A DNA stretch of 35,830 bases from Desulfobacteraceae bacterium (GTDB lineage: Bacteria; Desulfobacterota; Desulfobacteria; Desulfobacterales; Desulfobacteraceae): NCBI GenBank assembly GCA_004796375.1, contig QZLA01000057.1, positions 1-35,830 on the forward strand, written 5' to 3'. The first letter of the stretch is position 1, and the number at the start of each line of letters is the position of its first letter. The translations under genes and the position numbers were made by a program. Below are positions 1 to 9,795 of this stretch, in pieces. The notes under the pieces were generated by a model. It saw only the letters and a program-made list of their open reading frames with translations, was not told where the DNA came from and did not search any database.

Positions 1-153
1 CCAGTACGTCATCCGATGTTACCGCTGAAACATCATGTTTGCCGTATTCTTTTTGGAACTCTACCAGGAGATATCGATAATTCTGTATGGTGTTTTTTTT
101 GAATTGAGCCTTTGGTAGGCCAGGTAATTGTTAATTGCCTTTGAAATTTTCAT
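1..153 (-). pseudogene. Tyrosine recombinase/integrase N-terminus, frameshifted and cut by window edge
   Basis: On the minus strand an ATG at 153, preceded by a good GGAGG ribosome site (about 161-166), opens a reading that starts MKISKAINNYLAYQRLNSKK. It then hits an A8 run (T8 at 93-100 on the plus strand). In the frame as given the protein ends after about 31 residues. Adding one base at the A run restores an open frame to the window edge, reading NTIQNYRYLLVEFQKEYGKH and then SAVTSDDVL. That joined sequence has the look of the N-terminal SAM-like (core-binding) domain of XerC/D-type tyrosine recombinases. The catalytic domain lies outside the window. The homopolymer shift may be a real inactivation or a sequencing error. 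A mobile-element or integron-like integrase is the best guess; an unrelated DNA-binding protein is possible. Confidence 0.55.
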
Positions 154-904
154 TGTGATGCCCTCCTATGAAAAATGTTAAAATCATCCTGGCGGGTCAG
201 GACGAATACAGTATACCAATTTCAAGGATCAATTGCGGGCATATATTTTCAGGAATGATAGACAGGCACCCAAGCTCTGGTCCATTGTACTTGATCTGCT
301 ATCTGTGGGTTGATACTTGACTGGGACAATCCAATTTGCCTGTCAACAATAACAGAAAAGAAAAGACTGGGTAACTACCAGCTACCCAGCCCCAATTTAT
401 CAACATCATTCAGAACATTCGGATCAGATCAACAGCAGTCAGGATTCCAGAATTAACAGTTTCAGTGCAGAAGGAAAATCAGTTTCAGTATTAACGAGCG
501 CAGGAACGGTGGACACAATAAAGGATCGAATGGACAAGGTCAAGAGGATTTTTTAATTTTGTATCCCAAACAATGCTTCCTCCAGTCCTGCCCTTTTGAA
601 GATTCTTGCTGATCCGGTTTTATACCATGATTGAACGCTTTTTATTTATGAACCTCTAGGCCTCGAATTTTACCAAATACCATATGTCATTTTACTAAAT
701 CGAATGGTTCTCATATTTTTAAATAGCTTTTTTACTCCACGAAATCATGATTGCAGGATCTGGGTTAAAAAGAAATGATAATATTGTATTAAAAAATTGT
801 TGTGATAACATTTGTCTATTGTTAATTTAAACGATCAGTATTGAAATCTGTAAAATCTAATCGAATAGAGTGTTTGCTAACGATAGCAATTCAATTCTGA
901 TAAG
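154..904. other. Long intergenic region left of the chemoreceptor
   Basis: About 750 bases with no intact gene. It contains a 7-bp inverted repeat CTGGGTA/TACCCAG (367-389, 9-nt loop), a start-less open stretch on the plus strand (353-556, listed separately), and a shorter minus-strand open stretch (about 645-553) ending in RIFKRAGLEEALFGIQN that could be another gene relic. From about 640 to 900 the DNA is strongly AT-rich. A perfect 6-bp hairpin TTGCTA-acga-TAGCAA (874-889) sits just ahead of the chemoreceptor. The region probably carries that gene's promoter, but I could not fix a convincing -35/-10 pair. Confidence 0.5.
353..556 (+). pseudogene. Start-less open stretch, possible gene remnant
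   Basis: Between an in-frame TAA at 350-352 and a TAA at 554-556 lies a 67-codon open frame with no ATG, GTG or TTG near its beginning; the first ATG is at 530. The C-terminal half reads like protein (for example GKSVSVLTSAGTVDTIKDRM). I do not recognise the family. It may be the 3' end of a decayed gene, or chance. It lies between an integrase relic and the chemoreceptor, which fits a rearranged junction. Confidence 0.2.
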
Positions 905-961
905 TTGGGGAATGAAGCAAGATTCAGAACCATATACAACCAATTGAGCCGGAGCGTCTGT

Positions 962-2869
962 ATGTCATTTAAAAATCGTATTCTGTTGGTAGTTTCCTTT
1001 TTGATCCTCATTGTTTCCCTGATTTTGATTTACGCCGGGAATGCAGGTAGGGATAGAGTGGAAAAAAGCCTTGCCAAACCTGTGAATGTAGGAAAGCTAT
1101 ACGCTTGGGAAATGGCTGTTGAAGAATTCTTGGTCAGGATGAATCAGCGAGCATCAGATATGGCCGACGACTACGAAATTAAAACCGCCCTGAAAGACAA
1201 GGACATGACCCGGGTGAAACACCATGCGGATAAATTCTACGATTTAATGAAGGAGCAGAAGGTGTTTACCAACCTTTTGCTCACTGATGCAAAGGGTGAG
1301 CTTGTTTACTCGTCTCCCGCTCCTGCATCTGGGAAATCCGTCCAAACCACAGTAGCCAAGGCCCTGGAAATCCAGAAAGAGGTTGTTGGTCTTGAAAAGG
1401 ACAACAACGGCAGTATCGTCCTCAGTCTGGCGATTCCCATTAAGAGCCGGCGAAAACTTTATGGTACGGGTGTGTATAATCTGGGGATGAAAGACCTCTG
1501 CCAGGCCGTGTCTGAGCGGGACGGCAGTCATATTTTTCTGGTTTCCGATGAGGGCAGACTTTCAGCCGGTTCGAATCCTGAATTGTTTTCAGCACTCAAC
1601 CTGACCCTCCCCGCCCTTGAGAAAGTCGATTTGTTCACGCAAAAGGGGGAAGACGCAGCCTACTCAATTGCCGTCCAGCCGGTCCTGGATATGAACGACA
1701 TGCCTGTTGCCCGGCTGGTTTCTGTTACCGACATCACCGAACGTTTCACCCAGTCCCGGAATGCAGACCTTGTCCTCATTGTGGCCATGGCGGGGGCCAT
1801 ATTGCTGGCTCTTTTCAGCCTGAGAATTTATGTGATCAAAGCGTTCAGACCCCTGGAAATTGCCATTAACATGATTTCCCAGGTGGCAGCCGGCAACTTG
1901 ACTCAAAAACTGGATGCTGATCAGCCGGGGGAAATTGGCACACTGTCCTCCTCCCTGAATGATATGAGAAAAAACCTTCAGCAGATGATTCTGGAAATCA
2001 CCACAATCACCAAACGCCTGACCTCCTCTGCCGGAAATTTATCAGACGTGGCCGGGCAGATCAATACCAATTCCGAGCAGAACGCAGAGCGGGCCGCCAA
2101 TGTTGCCTCTGCTGCCCAGCAGATGTCCGGTAACATGGACCGTGTTGCCGTAGAAACAGAGCAGACCAATCACAATATCCAGGAAATTGTTCAGGCGACC
2201 CAGGGGATGGCAGATGCTATAACGGATATCGCCAGAAGCATTGCCACAGGATCCCAGACCACCACCCGCGCAGTGGACCAAGCCACAGAGGTTTCGATAA
2301 AGGTGGACGAACTCGGAACTACAGCAGGAGAAATCAGCCGGGTAACAGAAAGTATCGCAGACATCTCGGATCAGACCAATCTTTTGGCCCTTAACGCCAC
2401 CATTGAAGCGGCACGGGCCGGAGAAGCCGGCAAAGGCTTTGCAGTCGTGGCCAACGAAATCAAAGACCTGGCAAGACAGACGGCTGAGGCCACCATGGAG
2501 ATCAACAAGCAGATTTCCCGTGTCCAGACCACCACCCGTGAGTCTGTTCAAGCCATTGAGGCCATTGTCCAAGTCATTCACGACATCAACGAAATGGTCA
2601 CCTCGGTTTCGGCAGCTGTGGAAGAACAGTCCGCAACCGTCAAGGAGATCTCAACAAATGTAAACCAGGCCGCCGAAACTGTGGATCAGATTCACGGTGA
2701 CGTAGAAGGGACAGCCCTATCCGCTGCAGATGTAAAAGAAGACATCAAAGGCCTCAGCCAGACTGCAAGCGATAACGTCAGGAGTTCAAATCAGGTCAAT
2801 ATCAGTGCGGACGAGCTGGTTGAACTGGCAGGGACACTGAACCAGATGGTCAATCGATTTGAGCTGTAA
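962..2869 (+). CDS. Methyl-accepting chemotaxis protein (transmembrane chemoreceptor)
   Basis: A 635-residue chemoreceptor that would signal to CheA/CheW from the inner membrane. The frame opens at a TTG at 905, but ATG 962 is preferred: it has GGAG seven bases upstream (951-954) and begins directly with a basic stretch and transmembrane helix. Order of parts: membrane helix (about residues 5-26), a periplasmic sensor region of about 230 residues with a Cache-like look, a second membrane helix (about 266-290), a HAMP domain, then the long coiled-coil signalling domain. The tip reads [20 protein letters not shown] followed by [18 protein letters not shown], the hallmark hairpin contacting CheA/CheW. 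There is no CheR-binding pentapeptide at the C-terminus. It is monocistronic and the ligand cannot be read from sequence. It suggests a motile cell. Confidence 0.95.
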   Translation: MSFKNRILLVVSFLILIVSLILIYAGNAGRDRVEKSLAKPVNVGKLYAWEMAVEEFLVRMNQRASDMADDYEIKTALKDKDMTRVKHHADKFYDLMKEQKVFTNLLLTDAKGELVYSSPAPASGKSVQTTVAKALEIQKEVVGLEKDNNGSIVLSLAIPIKSRRKLYGTGVYNLGMKDLCQAVSERDGSHIFLVSDEGRLSAGSNPELFSALNLTLPALEKVDLFTQKGEDAAYSIAVQPVLDMNDMPVARLVSVTDITERFTQSRNADLVLIVAMAGAILLALFSLRIYVIKAFRPLEIAINMISQVAAGNLTQKLDADQPGEIGTLSSSLNDMRKNLQQMILEITTITKRLTSSAGNLSDVAGQINTNSEQNAERAANVASAAQQMSGNMDRVAVETEQTNHNIQEIVQATQGMADAITDIARSIATGSQTTTRAVDQATEVSIKVDELGTTAGEISRVTESIADISDQTNLLALNATIEAARAGEAGKGFAVVANEIKDLARQTAEATMEINKQISRVQTTTRESVQAIEAIVQVIHDINEMVTSVSAAVEEQSATVKEISTNVNQAAETVDQIHGDVEGTALSAADVKEDIKGLSQTASDNVRSSNQVNISADELVELAGTLNQMVNRFEL

Positions 2870-3423
2870 TGTTCCTCTATACATGAAATGAAATAAATGG
2901 ATTTAAATTTAAAGAAAGAAAATGAATAGATTTTGTCCCTTATAACTGTACATTATTTAAGCTGCTTTTGAGTAAATTGTCGGAGTTATAAAAAAGCGAG
3001 CCTTTTATCTTCCATGAGATGTTCACTGCAGAATAAGGACAGTGCACATAATTTTCTTGACACTCAATCCCACCTACACTACTGTTATTTAAGTAAAACC
3101 TGAACTTTAAGATCTTCTATTCGAAACAGCTCAAATTCTGCCGCTGAACCTATAGTAGCGTTCATGATTCATGTTAAAGATCACCAGGAGCTCGATATGC
3201 CCCGATATGCCATTATGGGGTGACTTAGCGACGGGACATTTTAAAGGTTTGGCATACTTTTGTCATCAGAATGCAAGTTCCTAAATTGTTAAAAGCCAAA
3301 TCACTACAAAATCTTTTGTTAAGGATGTTTTTCTCATGATTGGGAAGCGACGGATCTTGATGAGATAGCCGGATTGCCTTGAGAAGGGTAGCCCGGCTTT
3401 TTTGCAAATAAGAGGGGGAAAAC
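2870..3423. other. Intergenic region between chemoreceptor and GEVED protein
   Basis: About 550 bases with no credible gene. It is AT-rich in the first half. The 3' part carries the terminator-like hairpin at 3367-3403, immediately ahead of the ribosome site of the next gene. I saw no complete riboswitch fold and no promoter I would defend. Confidence 0.5.
3367..3403 (+). terminator. Terminator-like hairpin / possible attenuator in the leader
   Basis: AGCCGG (3367-3372) pairs with CCGGCT (3393-3398), and TGCC with GGTA inside the stem. The loop is about 8 nt and a T6 run (3398-3403) follows. It ends only about 20 bases before the start codon of the gene at 3424 and about 500 bases after the upstream gene, so it is better placed as a leader attenuator than as the chemoreceptor's terminator. 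Confidence 0.45.
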
Positions 3424-4884
3424 ATGAAGAATTTATTGTTGATAATTCTTTCAGGTTGGTTTGTTTTGATCGCAAATAATGCATTTTCCAATGCCATACC
3501 CTGTGATCCATCTGCGCCACTGCAGGATTGCTTTGACCCTGATGCCTATGTGACCCCCATCAAACTGAACAGTTCACTCAGCCCTATTGTTAAGTCAAGG
3601 CCCTTTAATTCTTTTACATGTTCTGGCACCTATACAGTGGCGGTATATCTGCCTGGCGGTCAGATTCCATCAAAGTTTAATGTGACCTCAACTTGCCCCA
3701 CCCCTCTCACGCTTGATGATATATCTGTCTGGGACGGTCAGGCAATATGGGATATTCTCCCCTATGCATCCTTACCCTCTTGGGCCCCCCTGAATTTGGA
3801 AGAGATCAGGACCGTAGGAACCCCGGTTATCTTCAATATCACATTTCATGACCCTGGAGTTACTGGTTCAATGGTTGTCAATGTCTACACTGATGCCTGG
3901 AATTTAACGGACACTCCCCCAGCTCCAGGGACCGATTGTGGAGATGCTCCCGAATCCTATGGTGAATGCTGCGCCGATGTATATGGTAACAACGTATTGC
4001 TCGGGTGGTGCAGAGACGCAGAATCTGGTCAACAGCCAAGTATAGAAGCGGATGGTGATGATTTGAATGAATCGGGGATCCCATATAAATGCCAATATGG
4101 CAGTGATGACGAAGACGGCATACAACTAATTTCGGATCTTGTTCCAGGGACGGAAAAAACTGTCAATGTTTCTTATCCATATGATGGTGGTGACCTGTAT
4201 GTTTATCTGGATGTCAATCAAGACGGTGATTTTCTTGATGCCGGGGAAATGATTCTATCGAAATCATTATCTTCCGGAAATCAAATTCCCCTCCATTTTC
4301 TTGTACCAGAAAATACAGTTCCTGGTGATACCTATATGCGGTACATTCTGGTACCACTTGGTTACCAGGGTGGGGTTGGGCCGGTCGGGCATTACAGCGG
4401 CGGTGAAGTAGAGGACTATAAGGTCACGGTCAAACCCCCAATTGCCTTTGAAAAACGCCCTACATATCGCCAGAACTATCAAGACCATGCTGGATTCCTT
4501 TTTATAATTAGAAATGATTGGGAGGAACCTCTAACAAACGTCGAGTTTTCTGACGATCTCGATAACGTGCTGCCCGGTCTGACGCCTGGTAAAGTTTGGC
4601 AGAAAGGTTGTTCAAATTTCACACTAACATGGGACCCCCCATTTCTGATATTTTCAAAAGCATCATTCAGCCCGGGAGAATATTGCCAAGTCCATGTCGA
4701 TTTGAACATCCCGGAAGATGTCGAAAAGGGCAATTACACTAATGTGACGAGCCCACTTTTGTCGGACTTTGGTAACATCGCTCCCCCGGCTTCAAGTAAC
4801 TTTCTAATAACTTATCCAAGAAACGAATCAATCATACCTATTGTAAATTACATGCTCGGAGAGGATTTTCTTGACGAACCTTAA
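3424..4884 (+). CDS. Secreted GEVED-domain surface protein
   Basis: A 486-residue exported protein. A Sec signal peptide covers about residues 1-23 (MKNLLLIILSGWFVLIANNA), and a GGGGG-rich ribosome site precedes the ATG. The middle carries a GEVED-type domain: GDAPESYG near residue 172, an acidic DDEDGI segment, DLYVYLDVNQDGDFLDAGE, and the closing G327-E-V-E-D-Y332 motif. Asp/Asn-rich turns such as DVNQDGDF look calcium-binding. The C-terminal about 130 residues resemble a DUF11-like immunoglobulin-fold domain ending with a proline-rich tail. Such domains occur in bacterial surface and extracellular proteins, usually much larger ones. No LPXTG, PEP-CTERM or outer-membrane anchor is visible, so it may be released or secreted. 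Its precise role is unknown. Confidence 0.8.
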   Translation: MKNLLLIILSGWFVLIANNAFSNAIPCDPSAPLQDCFDPDAYVTPIKLNSSLSPIVKSRPFNSFTCSGTYTVAVYLPGGQIPSKFNVTSTCPTPLTLDDISVWDGQAIWDILPYASLPSWAPLNLEEIRTVGTPVIFNITFHDPGVTGSMVVNVYTDAWNLTDTPPAPGTDCGDAPESYGECCADVYGNNVLLGWCRDAESGQQPSIEADGDDLNESGIPYKCQYGSDDEDGIQLISDLVPGTEKTVNVSYPYDGGDLYVYLDVNQDGDFLDAGEMILSKSLSSGNQIPLHFLVPENTVPGDTYMRYILVPLGYQGGVGPVGHYSGGEVEDYKVTVKPPIAFEKRPTYRQNYQDHAGFLFIIRNDWEEPLTNVEFSDDLDNVLPGLTPGKVWQKGCSNFTLTWDPPFLIFSKASFSPGEYCQVHVDLNIPEDVEKGNYTNVTSPLLSDFGNIAPPASSNFLITYPRNESIIPIVNYMLGEDFLDEP

Positions 4885-4923
4885 GTTGTAAAGTGAGTGA
4901 AAGAATCCTGCCATACATTCAAC

Positions 4924-5196
4924 CCTGGGTGAGACGCCGGCATCGACTGTGCAATGCCCGGTATGACCGGCAGTGAGCTTTCCCAGGAAATATTGAAAAT
5001 TCGTCCCGACATTCCTATCATCATCTGTTCTGGTTACAGTGAAAGACTGGATAAATTGAAAGCAAAGGGCCTCAAGGTAGCTGCATTTCTGGATAAGCCC
5101 CTTTTGATTGATGATTTAATAACAATCACCAAGAAAGGACTTGATAAAAGCCGAATGAGCTGGATCCAGAGCTTAGCGGACTGGTCGTTTTGTTGA
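4924..5196 (+). pseudogene. Receiver-domain (REC) relic
   Basis: The open part (ATG 4954) reads MPGMTGSELSQEILKIRPDI and then IIICSGYSERLDK and LDKPLLIDDL. This matches the second half of a response-regulator receiver: the loop after the phospho-Asp, the T/S switch strand and the conserved Lys-Pro. Upstream the frame is cut by TGA, and only a weak echo of the Asp-containing strand remains (DAGIDCAMPG). The acidic pocket and a trustworthy phosphoacceptor are missing. The remaining half is very similar to the REC domain of the neighbouring hybrid kinase encoded convergently at 5218-9513. It is probably the tail of a deleted or duplicated hybrid kinase and is not expected to work. Confidence 0.7.
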
Positions 5197-5217
5197 TTTT
5201 CATTCTCGAATTTCAAC

Positions 5218-8200
5218 TCATGGGTTTTGACTGTCAAGTAGTTTTCTTACCAATTGTGTTAACTCGGATTTCACAACAGGTTTGTTAAGATAGCCTTTAA
5301 TTCCAAGGGTTTCTGCTCTTTGCCTATTTAATCTTTCACTAAAACCTGTACAAATTACAATTGGAATGTCCGGCCTGATTTCTAAAATTTTTTCTGCCAG
5401 GATATCACCACTCATATTTGGCATGGCCATATCGGTTACAATCAAGTCGAATTCGTCTGGGGTGGCTTTGAATCTCTCTAGTGCATCAATACTGCTTGTT
5501 CGTTGTGTTACTGTATATCCTGACCTTTCAAGCATTTGAGTCTCGAGTTTTGCTATTGAATCCTCATCGTCAACAACAAGAATTCTCTCATTGCCTGACA
5601 AATCTGCTTTTGACATTTCCTCTAGCTCGACACTATCTTCCGTTTCAATTAATGGTAAGTATATCTTAAAGGTAGTTCCCTTGCCTAATTGACTGAACAC
5701 CCGTATTTCACCGTTAAATTCTTTGATGATACCATAAACCATAGCCAAGCCAAGCCCTGTTCCTTTACCCCTTTCTTTTGTTGTGAAATATGGGTCGAAG
5801 ATTTTATTTATAATTTCGTTAGCGATTCCCGCACCAGTATCTATAATCCTGAGAAGAGCATAGTTCTGATACTGATTTCCAAAAGAGGAAATACCAGCTT
5901 TGAAAGGTCTTTCATCCGTTTCATTAAGTCCGATAAAAATACCGCCATCATTCGACTCAACGGCATGATAGGCATTGGTGATAAGATTCATTAGGACTTG
6001 ATGCAGCTGAGTGGGTTCAGCAAGTATGGGTTTGCAATCTTCTTGGATTTGATGGTTAATCTTGATATTCGCTGGTATTATTGAACGCGTCAGCTTTAGA
6101 ACTTCTTTTAGAACTTTCTGAATTCTGACAGGCATCATTTGTTGCTCTGATCTTCTACTAAATGAGAGGATCTGCTTAACAAGGTCACTCCCTCTTTTTC
6201 CTGCTTTAAATATTTCCTGAGCACTATCAAATTCAGGACTGCCATTTGTAAAATCTTCCATGAGCATTTCTGCCTGACCAACAATTGGAAATAAGATGTT
6301 ATTAAAGTCATGAGCAATACCCCCAGCCAATGTTCCGATGGATTCCATTTTCTGGCTTTGTTGAAGTCTATTCTCAAGTTTCTTTATTTCAGTCACATCA
6401 CGGTAAATTGTTAGTTTTGAAATCGAGCCATCGACATGGAAAATTGGTGAATGGGAAATAAAATAAGCTTGATCATCTTTGGGGTTAACTAACTCTGTTT
6501 TAATTATTTCTCCTCTCATCACTTTTTCGTGCTCGCACCAATTACACTTTAGAGGGTTGTTATGTATCACTTCATGACACAGCTCATTGTTCGCCGACCT
6601 GCCTACTTTTTTGATCATGGCGGGATTCATGTATTCAATCCTGAAATCGGATGAACAGATATAGGCGGGTTCATCCATAGCTTCCATCATAGATCTATAT
6701 TTTGCTTCGCTTTCTTTTAATGCTGTCTCAGCCATAATTCTTTCAGTGAGGTCAATGCCAAGGCATGTTATGTCCTTGATGTTCCCTTCAGAATCTTTTG
6801 TGAGTACGTTGGACCACGATATGGTACGTTTATCACCATCTTTTGTGACGATTTCGTTTTCATATGTGGACAGGCCATCTGTGCTCTTTTGTTTCATGGT
6901 AGATAGAAACACACCTTTGACCTCATTTTTTATCTCTTCAGGAATAAACAAACTGAACCAATCTTGATTGAGGATTTCTTCTCTTCTCCAGCCTGTTAGG
7001 TTTAAAAAATACTCGTTAGCAAATATAATGCGGGCTTCCGTATCAAGTGAGATTCCAATTTGGGGAGTTTTGACAAGTATGTTCCGCCACCTTTCTTGAC
7101 TTTCAATTAATTTTAATTCAGCTTTTTTTCGATCAGAAACATTCCTTGCAATCCCAAAAAAGAATATCTCCTCTCCAATCGTAAACTTTTGTCCACTGAC
7201 CTCGACCGGGATCAATGATCCATCGTTATGTAAGTGAGCCGTTTCAAAAATCCGCGGCGCATTTAATGGCGTTTCTTTCCAAAATTCCAAAAATGCCTCA
7301 ATACTGAAATTCGGGTCAATGCCATTTATATTTAACTGAAGAATTTCTTCTCTTGTCCGGTTCAACATGTTGCAAGCTGCCGGATTAACATCTACAAATT
7401 TACCTTGTTTCGATATTAAGTAAATGGCGTCTGAAGCCGTCTGAATAAGCTGCCTGTATTTTGCTTCACTTATCTGTAGTTCTTTTTCGGCTTTTTTCTG
7501 ATCTGTTATATCACTTATGATGCTTATGATACCTTCTAATTCACCATTACCATTTCTTATATAATCCCAATTGATTTGAGTTTCGATAAGTTGGCCATCA
7601 CTTCTTTTGTCTGTATTGAAATAGGTTTCTGGATACGGTTGTTCTTTGAGTATAAATTGATAATACGTTTTTGTTTGCTCTTTATCTTCTTCATTTGCGA
7701 CAAAATCCCAAATGTATTTGCCGACTAATTCTCCATTATTGTATCCTTGAATATGATGGTGAGCAGGATTACTAAATATGATTTTCCCTTCAAGGTCGGT
7801 AAGTTGAATGCCAAACGGAGAGGTTTCAACCAGAGTTCTGTATTTTTTTTCAGCTTCGATTAGTGACTTTTCAGATATCCTGCGTTCTGTGATATCTGTG
7901 GCAAAGCCAGACATTCTGATGGGCTTCCCGGCCTCGTTTACTAAAGTTGCAGCCTGAGCGTTGACTATCCTCCATTCACCATCAACGCCTTTGACACGGT
8001 ATTCATATTCATATGAAGTCCCATGATTTAGTGCGTCCAGGGTTTTTTGTTCGGCAGTATCAATGTCATCAGGGTGTACCCGTCTCTTCCAACCTTCAAA
8101 AGTACCATCGAATGTGCCAGGTTCAAGACCAAAGATAGTTTGCATTTGGTCATCCCATGCCACTTCACCCGACTCAACATCCCATGTCCAGGTTCCCGCT

Positions 8201-9513
8201 TTTGCAGCATCAAGGGATAATCGAAGTGCTTTGTTTTTTTCACGCAGCTCTTTTTCGGATGCTTTTAAGGCCAATTCCAACTCCTTGATGTCAGAAATAT
8301 CTACATTTGTGCCGATCATCCGCTGGGGTTGGCCATTGGCATCCCATGAAACAGTTTTTCCTCTCCCCAATAACCATTTCCATTCCCCGCCTTTTGTGCG
8401 CATGCGAAATTCCATCTTAAATGGCTCGCCAGTAATCAAGTGCCTTTCAATAGTTTCTTCAGACAATGATTTATCTTCCGGGTGCAGGAGGCTGCTCCAA
8501 GTTTCATAACCTTGGGGAAGTTCATAAGGTTCGTAATCCAATAAAGTATACCATTGAGGATTAAAATGGACATCGCCTGAAACCAAATGCCAGTCCCACA
8601 ACGCATCACTAACAGATTCCAAGGCCAGCTTAGATCTCTCCTCACTTTCTGCTAAAGCCAACTCCATTTCTTTACGCTGCGTTATATCAACAGTGGTGAG
8701 CAATGCCAGAATGGGAGGGTGTATCGTATTGGCTTGCAGTTTTAAGTTAAGGGATACGTATCTTAAATCTCCTGACAAGGTTTTTACCTCACCTTCAATT
8801 TGAACCTCTTTTTCACCGTTGGCAAGTGCGATAAGTTCCTCTTTAAAATCCTCCAAAGATTTTTGCGTAAATATTTTATCCAAATTCCCCAAAAGTTCAT
8901 TTTTGTTTTTGGCACCATGTAATTTAACTGCGGCTTCATTGACATCCAATATATTCATTTTCAGGGAACATTCCTGAACTGCTTGGGGATTGTCATTAAA
9001 GAATTTTCTAAAATCTTCAATACCCTGACTTTTTAAATCCTCAAAGTATCTGAATAATTCCGTACAATCTTCTTCCCAGATAGGTACAGGTGAGTCATTG
9101 AAAAATGATTTGAACCGTTCATTTGATTTTTTTATCTCTGTTACATCCAAACCGACGACTGAAATATGCATTACCTTGTTTAAGTCATCTTTGATTGGAG
9201 AAAAAATTCGAGCACCAATCCGGATGTCTTCATTTTTATCCTTAAACCTGACTTCATCCTCGACAATGTCACCATTGAGAGCACTGTTGACCGCCTTTTT
9301 TGTACACAATTGCACATCGTGAAACTCTCGCCACCAACCCGCCTCCCAAAATGGTTTACCTATAACATCTTCTGCATATTTCCCACAAACTTCACTGCAG
9401 AGGTTATTCATCTTTAAAACAATACCTTCGGAATCCAGAATAATTGCAAACTGGAATGATTGATTAAATATGGATTCAAAATGTAAATCGTCGGAAATTG
9501 AAGTAATGTTCAT
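5218..9513 (-). CDS. Eight-PAS hybrid sensor histidine kinase with C-terminal receiver
   Basis: A 1431-residue, apparently soluble hybrid kinase with no membrane helix. About eight PAS modules run end to end (roughly residues 10-125, 130-280, 290-415, 425-550, 555-680, 680-805, 808-932, 936-1048), most followed by the D-I/V-T-x-x-K/R linker. The kinase core follows: H-box AGGIAHDFNN with phospho-His H1068, an N-box NLITNAYHAV, G1 box DTGAGI and GKGTGLGLAMVYGI. The receiver has the DDED acidic cluster, phospho-Asp D1361 (VTDMAMP) and KP near the end. The last PAS carries C953, C979, C990 and C993 (ending CNWC), a possible metal or redox site. AGGTGG precedes the ATG. There is no DNA-binding output in cis, so the partner is unknown. 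The C-terminal half is paralogous to the kinase at 15908-19057. Confidence 0.93.
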   Translation of the reverse strand: MNITSISDDLHFESIFNQSFQFAIILDSEGIVLKMNNLCSEVCGKYAEDVIGKPFWEAGWWREFHDVQLCTKKAVNSALNGDIVEDEVRFKDKNEDIRIGARIFSPIKDDLNKVMHISVVGLDVTEIKKSNERFKSFFNDSPVPIWEEDCTELFRYFEDLKSQGIEDFRKFFNDNPQAVQECSLKMNILDVNEAAVKLHGAKNKNELLGNLDKIFTQKSLEDFKEELIALANGEKEVQIEGEVKTLSGDLRYVSLNLKLQANTIHPPILALLTTVDITQRKEMELALAESEERSKLALESVSDALWDWHLVSGDVHFNPQWYTLLDYEPYELPQGYETWSSLLHPEDKSLSEETIERHLITGEPFKMEFRMRTKGGEWKWLLGRGKTVSWDANGQPQRMIGTNVDISDIKELELALKASEKELREKNKALRLSLDAAKAGTWTWDVESGEVAWDDQMQTIFGLEPGTFDGTFEGWKRRVHPDDIDTAEQKTLDALNHGTSYEYEYRVKGVDGEWRIVNAQAATLVNEAGKPIRMSGFATDITERRISEKSLIEAEKKYRTLVETSPFGIQLTDLEGKIIFSNPAHHHIQGYNNGELVGKYIWDFVANEEDKEQTKTYYQFILKEQPYPETYFNTDKRSDGQLIETQINWDYIRNGNGELEGIISIISDITDQKKAEKELQISEAKYRQLIQTASDAIYLISKQGKFVDVNPAACNMLNRTREEILQLNINGIDPNFSIEAFLEFWKETPLNAPRIFETAHLHNDGSLIPVEVSGQKFTIGEEIFFFGIARNVSDRKKAELKLIESQERWRNILVKTPQIGISLDTEARIIFANEYFLNLTGWRREEILNQDWFSLFIPEEIKNEVKGVFLSTMKQKSTDGLSTYENEIVTKDGDKRTISWSNVLTKDSEGNIKDITCLGIDLTERIMAETALKESEAKYRSMMEAMDEPAYICSSDFRIEYMNPAMIKKVGRSANNELCHEVIHNNPLKCNWCEHEKVMRGEIIKTELVNPKDDQAYFISHSPIFHVDGSISKLTIYRDVTEIKKLENRLQQSQKMESIGTLAGGIAHDFNNILFPIVGQAEMLMEDFTNGSPEFDSAQEIFKAGKRGSDLVKQILSFSRRSEQQMMPVRIQKVLKEVLKLTRSIIPANIKINHQIQEDCKPILAEPTQLHQVLMNLITNAYHAVESNDGGIFIGLNETDERPFKAGISSFGNQYQNYALLRIIDTGAGIANEIINKIFDPYFTTKERGKGTGLGLAMVYGIIKEFNGEIRVFSQLGKGTTFKIYLPLIETEDSVELEEMSKADLSGNERILVVDDEDSIAKLETQMLERSGYTVTQRTSSIDALERFKATPDEFDLIVTDMAMPNMSGDILAEKILEIRPDIPIVICTGFSERLNRQRAETLGIKGYLNKPVVKSELTQLVRKLLDSQNP

Positions 9514-9672
9514 AGTCCACCTGTAAAATGGGCCGAAATTTTATAAACAAAATGTAGTATTTAAATAATTAAGAATAAAACAACAATATCGTATTGATTC
9601 AAAATCATCAATACCGTCAGGGAGCTTAGTGTAGATTAAATATCAAAAAATTTTCATGCACAGGTCATCACC

Positions 9673-9701
9673 TTGACACATACCACCATGTGGCATATTC
9701 T
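9673..9701 (+). promoter_or_regulatory. Sigma70-type promoter for the CoA-transferase/GNAT gene
   Basis: TTGACA (9673-9678, perfect -35), a 17-base spacer, and TATTCT (9696-9701, 4 of 6 matches to -10). It lies about 95 bases before the start at 9796, in the 282-base divergent region shared with the hybrid kinase. The spacer contains CCAC-cat-GTGG, a short dyad that could hold an operator. Confidence 0.55.
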
Positions 9702-9795
9702 ATTGGATGGTTTTTAATTAAAAGTGGTCGAATCTACTTGTCACGCAATTTCTTTTATAAGGAGCTGCGGGCGTACAAAATAAAGAGGTGGGATC

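Noticed and set aside
367-389. CTGGGTA/TACCCAG hairpin as a terminator
   Set aside because: No T tract follows on either strand and no intact gene ends there.
905-961. TTG start for the chemoreceptor at 905
   Set aside because: No ribosome site, and it adds a polar leader before the first membrane helix; ATG 962 has GGAG and the right context.
3150-3400. Cyclic-di-GMP-I (GEMM) riboswitch
   Set aside because: Only the 3' motif-like GATAGCCGGATTGCC is present. The matching GGCAAACC-type 5' half and the conserved middle helix are not visible upstream.
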